From DASPMP01 sp035248725 (GTDB lineage: Bacteria; Gemmatimonadota; Gemmatimonadetes; Gemmatimonadales; Gemmatimonadaceae), in assembly GCA_035248725.1 (NCBI GenBank), contig DATFHG010000202.1, positions 1 to 5,456 on the forward strand: a stretch of 5,456 nucleotides of DNA. Reading direction: 5' to 3'. The notes beneath the pieces are model-generated. The model searched no databases. It worked only from the letters and a program-made list of their open reading frames with translations, and was not told the origin of the DNA. A program made the translations under genes and the position numbers. Shown here one piece after another: positions 1-4,106 of this stretch. Position 1 is the first letter of the stretch, and each line of letters starts with the position of its first letter.

Positions 1-2302
1 TGCCGAGGTTCGGCGTGTCCGGCGTGTTCTTCCACGGAATCGGGTTGCGCCACATCGGCATCCCGCTGACGATCGTCTGCGAGTTGCCGCCGGCCGGCGG
101 AAAGAGGATCACGTCCCATTTCATCTTGAGATTCGGCGTGCGCGCGACGTCCTGCACGCTGATGTAGTCGAAGGGCACTCCATAGAAATCGAAGGCCTGA
201 CGCCACCAGCCTTCGGTCTGCGTGCCGAGCCAGGTATGCATGATCGCGACGCGCGCCGCGCGCGCCGGATGCATTTTTACCGATGGAGCGGCGTTCGTTG
301 CGTAGACGCGGACGCCGAGCTCGCGCGCTGCGCGATCGAGGTCCGCGCTTGCCACGCCGCGCACGATGAAGGACCCGCGATTGAACGTGCGACCCTCCGC
401 CGCAAAGGGCTCCTCCGCGCTCTGGAAATCGGCGGCCTTGAAGCGGTATCGCAGTGTTGCGAGCGCGTTGTCGGCGTTGTGATTGACGAGAAACACCGAG
501 CCGTTGCCCGTCACCCCGCCCGGCGCCCGCAACTCGGTCACGCGCTGCATGGGCACAGCCAGCACCGCGCGGTCGGTGACACGCGCGGCGTCGACGTTGA
601 ATCCTTCCGGGAACGTCCAGCCGGTGTCGTCATACGGATTCTTCTGCGGATCCTGCGGTGACCAGAACTGGTAGTCCAGCAGCGCGTCCGCGATGCGGCT
701 GTACGGCTGGTCCATCCTGATGATGTAGGAGCCGGCGGGGAAAGATCTGGCCATGGGTCGCTGGTCGCTGGCCGCGGGTCGCGGAACGCTGGCGCTCGAG
801 CTCGGAGTGGAGTCGCTGCGACCTGCGACCGGCGACCTCCGACCTGCGACCTGCACCGTGAACGGCTGCGTCGCGCGCGAGATCTCGACACCCTGCAGCT
901 GCATCACGCGCAGCAGATCGGCCTGGCTGCCCAGTCGCGGATCGTCCGCCGACAGCACGTAGGCCGCGGGACCCTCGAGCGTGGGCTTCAGCACCGAGCG
1001 CTTGCTCTTCTCGTAGAAGTTGCGGAGCAGCTGGTGGCGATTGTTGGCGACGTAGCTGAGTGAGACGAGGAGACCGGTCTGCTCGTAGTTGTTGTTGTTG
1101 CGCAGCGACCACTTCACATACGGCAGGGGTGGATTCTGACGGAACCAGGTGCGCTCGGTTTCGTCGGGGCTGAGTGTGCGCTGCACCGTCTCCGCGGTGC
1201 CGCCGTTGCCGAACGTCTCGTACAGCCGGCTGATGCCGTTGTGCGTCGCGGCGATGAACATGAGGTAGCCGGGCGACCAGGTGTCGAAGTCGCCGTGCGC
1301 GAACACGCCCGGCATGCCGAAGCGCGTCATCTCCTGCACGTTGTTCCAGCCGATCATCTGCCACTCGTTGGTGAGCAGCGGATCCATCCAGGCGTTGTAC
1401 GGACCGTCGCCGATGGTATTGTCGTACAGGAAGGGCACGGACTCGTGCAGGTCGTGCAGCACCAGTGGCGTCCACTCCATGTACGTCTTGAGCACGTTCT
1501 GCGTGAGCTTGAGCGTGGCGCCCATCGCATCGCGGTTGTTGTCGTGCGCGACGTAGTGCCCCCAGTAGACGAGGTTCGGGTACGTCTGGCCGGGATGCTT
1601 CATGTGCCAGTTGAAGACGTCCACCATGCGGTCACGGCCGTCGACTTCGACCACGGGAGTGATGAGTGTGATGACGTGATCGCGGATGTTCCTGATGTAC
1701 GGGCTCTCGTCGACGGCGAGTCGATACGCGAGCTCCATCAGTGCGGTGGGCGCTCCGGACTCCGGCGAATGGATGGTGCCGGTGATGTAGTAGACCGGCG
1801 CTGCGGTCGCCGCGATCTGCTCGGCGAGCGTGTCGTTCATCGCGATCGTACGGGGGTCGGCGAGCTTTGCGAGCGCAGCGTCGTTGTCCTGCAGCTTCGC
1901 CATCAGCGCGTCGGACGCGACGGCGACGGCGATCATCTCGCGCCCTTCTTCGGTTCGGCCGATCGAGAACACCTTCACGCGCGGCGTCGCCTTCTCCAGC
2001 ATGCGCATGTAGGCGTAGACCTCGCTGGAGTATGGCAGCTTGGTCGGCGCGCCGGCGATGTCGCCCAGGACGGCCTTGGGGGTCGGCACCGTGGACGACG
2101 CGGGCAGGTAGTCGACGAGCGGCGACAGGAAGAACGGTTCGGTGGTGTACTCGCGGATCTTCTGCGTGTACGCCTCGTCGATCGCCTGACCGGGAGCGCG
2201 TCCCGGCTTCGCCATCGAGAGGTCAGAGCTCTGTGGTGCCTGCGCGTGCAGCGCGACGGAGGCGAGCGTGAGAAACGCGATGGCGGGAAGGGTGCGACGC
2301 AT
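1..2302 (-). CDS. Secreted M14-family zinc carboxypeptidase, 3' end outside window
   Basis: The minus-strand frame from ATG at 2302 stays open to the left edge, giving 767 complete codons and no stop. Residues 1-22 look like a Sec signal peptide: MRR, a hydrophobic core, then AQA before a likely cut after Ala22, so the enzyme should act outside the cytoplasm. Peptidase M14 landmarks follow: HSPE (His178, Glu181) as zinc ligands, NR (Asn256-Arg257) for the substrate carboxylate, DLHE (His286) as third zinc ligand, and YETFGN with Glu362 as the likely general base. The 76-residue gap from His286 to Glu362 is close to carboxypeptidase A (His196-Glu270). The last 100 or so residues (EGWWRQAFDFYGVPFDY, WDVILFPP) resemble a Rossmann or GATase-like domain, which is inference. 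Residues 482-516 are encoded by a heptamer repeat and look inserted. No good Shine-Dalgarno precedes the start. Substrate unknown. Confidence 0.9.
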   Translation of the reverse strand, partial: MRRTLPAIAFLTLASVALHAQAPQSSDLSMAKPGRAPGQAIDEAYTQKIREYTTEPFFLSPLVDYLPASSTVPTPKAVLGDIAGAPTKLPYSSEVYAYMRMLEKATPRVKVFSIGRTEEGREMIAVAVASDALMAKLQDNDAALAKLADPRTIAMNDTLAEQIAATAAPVYYITGTIHSPESGAPTALMELAYRLAVDESPYIRNIRDHVITLITPVVEVDGRDRMVDVFNWHMKHPGQTYPNLVYWGHYVAHDNNRDAMGATLKLTQNVLKTYMEWTPLVLHDLHESVPFLYDNTIGDGPYNAWMDPLLTNEWQMIGWNNVQEMTRFGMPGVFAHGDFDTWSPGYLMFIAATHNGISRLYETFGNGGTAETVQRTLSPDETERTWFRQNPPLPYVKWSLRNNNNYEQTGLLVSLSYVANNRHQLLRNFYEKSKRSVLKPTLEGPAAYVLSADDPRLGSQADLLRVMQLQGVEISRATQPFTVQVAGRRSPVAGRSDSTPSSSASVPRPAASDQRPMARSFPAGSYIIRMDQPYSRIADALLDYQFWSPQDPQKNPYDDTGWTFPEGFNVDAARVTDRAVLAVPMQRVTELRAPGGVTGNGSVFLVNHNADNALATLRYRFKAADFQSAEEPFAAEGRTFNRGSFIVRGVASADLDRAARELGVRVYATNAAPSVKMHPARAARVAIMHTWLGTQTEGWWRQAFDFYGVPFDYISVQDVARTPNLKMKWDVILFPPAGGNSQTIVSGMPMWRNPIPWKNTPDTPNLG
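756..797. repeat. Heptamer tract GGTCGNN, left arm of inverted pair (M14 gene)
   Basis: Read on the plus strand, consecutive 7-base units are GGTCGCT, GGTCGCT, GGCCGCG, GGTCGCG, then decayed GAACGCT and GGCGCTC. It faces an inverted tract at 817-858 across a spacer of about 20-33 bases. It lies inside the peptidase frame, where it encodes a Pro/Arg/Ser/Ala-rich stretch (PRPAASDQRPMA). Confidence 0.85.
817..858. repeat. Heptamer tract NNCGACC, right arm of inverted pair (M14 gene)
   Basis: Units on the plus strand are TGCGACC, TGCGACC, GGCGACC, TCCGACC, TGCGACC, then decayed TGCACCG. This is the reverse complement of the 756-797 type, so the two tracts can fold on each other. On the peptidase strand it reads VQVAGRRSPVAGRS, between the conserved-looking segments QPFTV and FPAGSY. 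Confidence 0.88.
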
Positions 2303-2320
2303 GAGCAACGAGTGAGGTGG

Positions 2321-2360
2321 GAAGAAAAAGAAAAGCCCCATCGAAGATATCGACGGGGCT
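2321..2360 (-). terminator. Intrinsic terminator after the tRNA cluster
   Basis: On the minus strand a stem AGCCCCGTCGA pairs with TCGATGGGGCT around a 5-base loop (2334-2360). All 11 pairs form if one G-U wobble is counted. A broken T-tract TTTCTTTTTCTTC follows at 2333-2321. It begins 18 bases after the tRNA-Thr 3' end, so it closes the tRNA transcription unit. The peptidase start codon lies 31 bases past the stem. Confidence 0.9.
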
Positions 2361-2378
2361 CGGGATGTTTTCGTTGAG

Positions 2379-2450
2379 AGCCAGCGGTCGGGATTGAACC
2401 GACGACCGCTCGATTACGAATCGAGTGCTCTACCACTGAGCTACGCTGGC
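2379..2450 (-). tRNA. tRNA-Thr(CGT)
   Basis: The gene folds as a complete 72-base cloverleaf. Acceptor GCCAGCG pairs with CGCTGGC, the D stem is GCTC/GAGC, the anticodon stem is CTCGA/TCGAG with loop TTCGTAA (anticodon CGT, codon ACG), and the T stem is GTCGG/CCGAC. The discriminator is T, and CCA is not encoded. It is the last gene of the cluster before the terminator. Confidence 0.97.
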
Positions 2451-2539
2451 GTGTCGTGATGGCGCCTGCGGCGCCACACGGCGAATCTCTGTGAAGTCGC
2501 TCGCGCTTCCGCGCTCGCTCCCCCTCCATCTCGCAAGTA
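2451..2539 (-). other. tRNA-Leu to tRNA-Thr spacer with leader hairpin
   Basis: The spacer is 89 bases. A perfect 7-bp inverted repeat, TGGCGCC/GGCGCCA with a 3-base loop, lies at 2460-2476, nine bases before the tRNA-Thr 5' end. The rest is mostly the dispersed repeat copy at 2496-2535. No open reading frame is credible here. Confidence 0.6.
2496..2535. repeat. Inter-tRNA repeat, copy 1
   Basis: Plus strand: GTCGCTCGCGCT, TCC, GCGCTCGCTCCC, then a C/T-rich tail ending TCGCA. It closely matches copies at 2662-2700 and 3087-3124; the short middle segment differs in length and sequence. It lies directly 3' of tRNA-Leu in the transcript. Confidence 0.8.
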
Positions 2540-2621
2540 TGCCCTGGCACGGACTCGAACCGTGACGCCTTGCGGCACCACCCCCTCAAGATGGCGTGTC
2601 TACCAATTTCACCACCAGGGC
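2540..2621 (-). tRNA. tRNA-Leu(GAG)
   Basis: This is an 82-base class II tRNA. Acceptor GCCCTGG pairs with CCAGGGC, the anticodon stem is CCATC/GGTGG with loop TTGAGGG (anticodon GAG, reading CUC/CUU), and a long variable arm contains a GCC-GCAA-GGC hairpin. T stem is CACGG/CCGTG. Discriminator is A, as expected for Leu. CCA is not encoded. Confidence 0.97.
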
Positions 2622-2623
2622 TC

Positions 2624-2645
2624 AGGCCGCTGAACTGCGCGGCCT
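2624..2645 (-). other. Hairpin two bases before tRNA-Leu 5' end
   Basis: AGGCCGC (2624-2630) and GCGGCCT (2639-2645) form a perfect 7-bp stem with an 8-base loop. In the minus-strand transcript the hairpin ends two bases before the mature 5' end of tRNA-Leu, so it would lie next to the RNase P cleavage site. Role is inferred only. Confidence 0.5.
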
Positions 2646-2661
2646 TCGCCCGCTATATGGA

Positions 2662-2700
2662 GTTGCTCGCGCTCACGCGCTCGCTCCCGCTCCTCTCACA
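2662..2700. repeat. Inter-tRNA repeat, copy 2
   Basis: Plus strand: GTTGCTCGCGCT, CAC, GCGCTCGCTCCC, then GCTCCTCTCACA. It is homologous to copies at 2496-2535 and 3087-3124, and lies in the 105-base spacer between tRNA-Asp and tRNA-Leu. The remainder of that spacer holds the 2624-2645 hairpin and a plus-strand T-run at 2714-2719 with no other recognised feature. Confidence 0.8.
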
Positions 2701-2726
2701 CAGCGAGCATTCATTTTTTCAAACAA

Positions 2727-2801
2727 CGGGGCCGACGGGGCTCGAACCCGCGACCTCTCGAGTGACAGTCGAGTGCTCTAACCAAGCTGAGCTACGGCCC
2801 C
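2727..2801 (-). tRNA. tRNA-Asp(GTC)
   Basis: This is a 75-base cloverleaf. Acceptor GGGGCCG pairs with CGGCCCC, the anticodon stem is CTCGA/TCGAG with loop CTGTCAC (anticodon GTC), and the T stem is GCGGG/CCCGT with one wobble. Discriminator G is an expected Asp identity base. CCA is not encoded. Confidence 0.97.
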
Positions 2802-2829
2802 CCGGATCAGCCTTGAACAGCACGAGCCG

Positions 2830-2841
2830 CTCAGCGCTGAG
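2830..2841. repeat. 12-bp perfect palindrome in Glu-Asp spacer
   Basis: CTCAGCGCTGAG is self-complementary with no loop. It lies in the 75-base spacer between tRNA-Glu(TTC) and tRNA-Asp. It could be a protein-binding site or simply chance; nothing else in this spacer is recognisable. Confidence 0.35.
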
Positions 2842-2876
2842 TCACCTTCACCTGCCTTTCGTACTCGCCTTTCACG

Positions 2877-2948
2877 TAGCCCGTAGGGGAATCGAACCCC
2901 TCTCTGCACCGTGAAAGGGTGCCGTCCTAACCGATAGACGAACGGGCC
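2877..2948 (-). tRNA. tRNA-Glu(TTC)
   Basis: This is a 72-base cloverleaf. Acceptor GGCCCGT pairs with ACGGGCT, leaving a G1-U72 wobble at the end. The anticodon stem is GCACC/GGTGC with loop CTTTCAC (anticodon TTC), and the T stem is AGGGG/CCCCT. Discriminator is A. CCA is not encoded. It lies 28 bases downstream of tRNA-Glu(CTC). Confidence 0.96.
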
Positions 2949-2976
2949 GGCATGTCTTCCATTCCTGCACTTCGCA

Positions 2977-3049
2977 TAGCGGTAACGGGATTCGAACCCG
3001 TGTTCCAGCCTTGAGAGGGCTGTGTCCTAGGCCCCTAGACGATACCGCC
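2977..3049 (-). tRNA. tRNA-Glu(CTC)
   Basis: This is a 73-base cloverleaf. Acceptor GGCGGTA pairs with TACCGCT, again with a terminal G1-U72 wobble. The anticodon stem is CAGCC/GGCTG with loop CTCTCAA (anticodon CTC), and the T stem is ACGGG/CCCGT. Discriminator is A; CCA is not encoded. Its first nine bases also form one arm of the 3041-3073 inverted repeat, which is highly unusual. Confidence 0.96.
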
Positions 3050-3073
3050 TCTGCCTCCGGCAGAGGCGGTATC
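3041..3073 (-). repeat. Perfect 15-bp inverted repeat overlapping the tRNA-Glu(CTC) 5' end
   Basis: GATACCGCCTCTGCC (3041-3055) and GGCAGAGGCGGTATC (3059-3073) are exact reverse complements around a 3-base loop. Bases 3041-3049 are tRNA nucleotides 1-9. In the minus-strand precursor, the leader therefore contains a full Watson-Crick partner for the 5' acceptor strand, better matched than the tRNA's own 3' strand with its G-U end pair. No T-tract follows, so it is not an intrinsic terminator. Confidence 0.9.
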
Positions 3074-3086
3074 CGTTTGATTGGAC

Positions 3087-3124
3087 GTCGCTCGCGCTGT
3101 GCGCTCGCTCCCGCTCCTCTCGCA
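3087..3124. repeat. Inter-tRNA repeat, copy 3
   Basis: Plus strand: GTCGCTCGCGCT, GT, GCGCTCGCTCCC, then GCTCCTCTCGCA. It matches copies 1 and 2 apart from a middle segment one base shorter. A degenerate fourth copy (GTCGTTCGCGCGTCGCGCTC) starts at 3174. Confidence 0.8.
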
Positions 3125-3173
3125 TGGATGATCCTCTGCCTGCCTGCGGCAACGAGGTGGTCGGTCATCTGGA

Positions 3174-3198
3174 GTCGTTCGCGCGTCGCGCTCACTCC
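3174..3198. repeat. Inter-tRNA repeat, degenerate copy 4
   Basis: GTCGTTCGCG followed by CGTCGCGCTCACTCC aligns with the first 25 or so bases of the other copies with several substitutions, and the C/T-rich tail is missing. It overlaps the inverted repeat TCTGGAGT/ACTCCAGA at 3168-3201. Confidence 0.45.
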
Positions 3199-3259
3199 AG
3201 AACCGCTCGCCCGATTGCCATCGGCTGCGTTCACGCCACCACACTTCAGTTTTTTTCGA

Positions 3260-3332
3260 CAGGCCGGGAGGGACTTGAACCCCCAACCGCTGGTTTTGGA
3301 GACCAGTGCTCTACCAATTGAGCTACCGACCT
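3260..3332 (-). tRNA. tRNA-Trp(CCA)
   Basis: This is a 73-base cloverleaf. Acceptor AGGTCGG pairs with CCGGCCT (one wobble), the anticodon stem is CTGGT/ACCAG with loop CTCCAAA (anticodon CCA), and the T stem is GGGGG/CCCTC with one wobble. Discriminator G is the Trp identity base. The 3' CCA is not encoded. It lies only 13 bases downstream of tRNA-His. Confidence 0.97.
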
Positions 3333-3345
3333 AACGAGCTAAAGG

Positions 3346-3420
3346 GGTGACTGACGGGAATTGAACCCGCAACCCCCGGAGCCACAGTCCGGTGCTCTAA
3401 CCAATTGAGCTACAGTCACC
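3346..3420 (-). tRNA. tRNA-His(GTG)
   Basis: Acceptor GTGACTG pairs with CAGTCAC, and the extra 5' G (3420) faces discriminator C (3346), the G-1:C73 pair that defines bacterial tRNA-His. The anticodon stem is CCGGA/TCCGG with loop CTGTGGC (anticodon GTG). The T stem is GCGGG/CCCGT. After C73 the DNA reads CCT, so CCA is not fully encoded. It is the first tRNA after efp, 36 bases from the efp stop. Confidence 0.97.
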
Positions 3421-3423
3421 ATG

Positions 3424-3443
3424 GCTCTGCGTTTCCGCAGAGC
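3424..3443 (-). other. GAAA-loop hairpin between efp and tRNA-His
   Basis: On the minus strand GCTCTGCG and CGCAGAGC form a perfect 8-bp stem closed by a GAAA (GNRA) loop, ending three bases before the tRNA-His G-1. No T-tract follows in the minus direction, so it is a poor intrinsic terminator. It may be a processing site separating efp mRNA from the tRNA precursor, or the start of a tRNA primary transcript. Confidence 0.6.
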
Positions 3444-3448
3444 TGGGA

Positions 3449-3454
3449 ATTTTA
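3449..3454 (-). promoter_or_regulatory. Possible -10 box for the tRNA cluster
   Basis: TAAAAT on the minus strand matches the sigma-70-type -10 consensus at five of six bases, in a locally A/T-rich patch just after the efp stop codon. Transcription would start near 3442, at the base of the GAAA-loop hairpin. No convincing -35 hexamer is present 16-18 bases upstream, so this is weak and the tRNAs may instead be read through from efp. Confidence 0.22.
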
Positions 3455-3456
3455 AC

Positions 3457-4020
3457 CTATTTCGCCCGCTCCTGGTACTCGCCGGTGTTCGGGTTGACGC
3501 GGATCTTGTCACCCGTTCCGATGAATTCGGGAACGTTCACCGTCGCCCCATTCTCGAGCTTCGCCGGCTTCTGTGACGCGGTCTTCGTCGCCGTCTTCAT
3601 CACCGGAGACGTCTCCACCACCTCGAGCGTGAGCGAGTTCGGCAACCGAATGCCCACCGCCCGCCCGTCATAGAACTCGGCCTGGATGCGCATGCTCGGC
3701 TGCATCCACTGCGCGTTGTCACCGAGCGCTTCTTCGTCCATCTCGAGCTGCTCGTAATTCTCGGTGTTCATGAAGTGGTACGTGCCCGCCGCGTCATACA
3801 GGTATTCCAGCTCGTGCGTCTCCATCGACGCCGGATCGACGGAATCCGCCGCGCGAAAGCGATGCTCGAAGTTGGAGCCGGTGCGGAGGTTCTTGAGCTT
3901 CGCCTGCACCATCGCGCGCAGGTTGCCGGGCGTGTGGTGACGGAACTCCGTGATGCGGCAGGGATCGCCCTCGAAGACGATGACCATGCCGCGGCGGATC
4001 TGGGTCGCTGGAATTGCCAT
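3457..4020 (-). CDS. efp: Translation elongation factor P (EF-P)
   Basis: EF-P binds between the ribosomal P and E sites in the cytoplasm and rescues ribosomes stalled at polyproline. The product is 187 residues, the normal family length. An N-terminal KOW-like domain (about 1-65) is followed by two OB domains (about 66-127 and 130-187). The C-terminal signature VPEFIGTGDKIRVNPNTGEY (163-182) is clear. The loop that reaches the tRNA CCA end reads TPGNLR, so Asn33 aligns with E. coli Lys34. Lys or Arg there is the target of the known modification systems (EpmA/B beta-lysylation, EarP rhamnosylation), so those would not apply. No modification gene is visible nearby. The ATG at 4020 gives the standard MAIPATQIRRGM start; no strong Shine-Dalgarno precedes it. 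Upstream tesA ends 86 bases away, and tRNA-His starts 36 bases downstream. Confidence 0.97.
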   Translation of the reverse strand: MAIPATQIRRGMVIVFEGDPCRITEFRHHTPGNLRAMVQAKLKNLRTGSNFEHRFRAADSVDPASMETHELEYLYDAAGTYHFMNTENYEQLEMDEEALGDNAQWMQPSMRIQAEFYDGRAVGIRLPNSLTLEVVETSPVMKTATKTASQKPAKLENGATVNVPEFIGTGDKIRVNPNTGEYQERAK

Positions 4021-4041
4021 GAGTCGGACCGAATCAGAAAG

Positions 4042-4073
4042 TGCAGGTCCCTCGCTTTCGCTCGGGATGACAT
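4042..4073 (-). repeat. Short repeat with GAAA-loop hairpin in efp leader
   Basis: On the minus strand the core CCCGAGCGAAAGCGAGGG (4066-4049) can fold with CCC/GGG, a tandem G-A/A-G mismatch, GC/GC and a GAAA loop. The flanks are ATGTCAT before and ACCTGCA after. From memory, ATCCCGAGCGAAAGCGAGGG is a widespread dispersed element in high-GC soil bacteria, often mistranslated as SSRAKARDL-like peptides; only this copy is in the window. It starts 21 bases upstream of the efp ATG, so it would lie in the 5' UTR. Confidence 0.55.
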
Positions 4074-4106
4074 ACGTAAGTTGGGACAGCCCTTGAATTT
4101 ACCGTG

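Larger units (their letters stand above)
3050..3259. other. 210-base tRNA-Trp to tRNA-Glu spacer
   Basis: This is the longest non-genic stretch in the cluster. It holds the leader half of the 3041-3073 hairpin, repeat copy 3 (3087-3124), a degenerate repeat copy (3174-3198), and an 8-bp inverted repeat TCTGGAGT/ACTCCAGA (3168-3175 and 3194-3201) bracketing that degenerate copy. A T-run lies at 3250-3256 on the plus strand. I see no credible protein or extra tRNA gene here. Confidence 0.6.

Noticed and set aside
630..1475. 281-codon minus-strand frame within the peptidase region
   Set aside because: It is a different frame of the same strand as the M14 gene; the overlapping M14 frame has conserved zinc-ligand and substrate motifs and this one is Arg/Gln-rich noise.
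2334..2360. Attachment site or integrated element next to tRNA-Thr
   Set aside because: The inverted repeat with T-tract is explained by an intrinsic terminator; no tRNA 3' end duplication, integrase or phage gene is seen.
1241..2377. Long plus-strand open frame of 378 codons opposite the peptidase
   Set aside because: It is antisense to the M14 gene, whose frame shows all catalytic motifs, and its product is a low-complexity Arg/Val/Asp-rich shadow of a high-GC coding strand that runs into the tRNA-cluster terminator.
3250..3256. T-run as an intrinsic terminator
   Set aside because: The run is on the plus strand with no stem before it, and no plus-strand gene ends there; on the tRNA strand it is an A-run.
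2570..3334. Several short open frames across the tRNA cluster
   Set aside because: All overlap well-folded tRNA genes; peptides such as GLEPATSRV are translations of antisense tRNA sequence.
3424..3443. Hairpin after efp as an efp terminator
   Set aside because: In the efp direction no T-tract follows the stem; the next bases begin tRNA-His.
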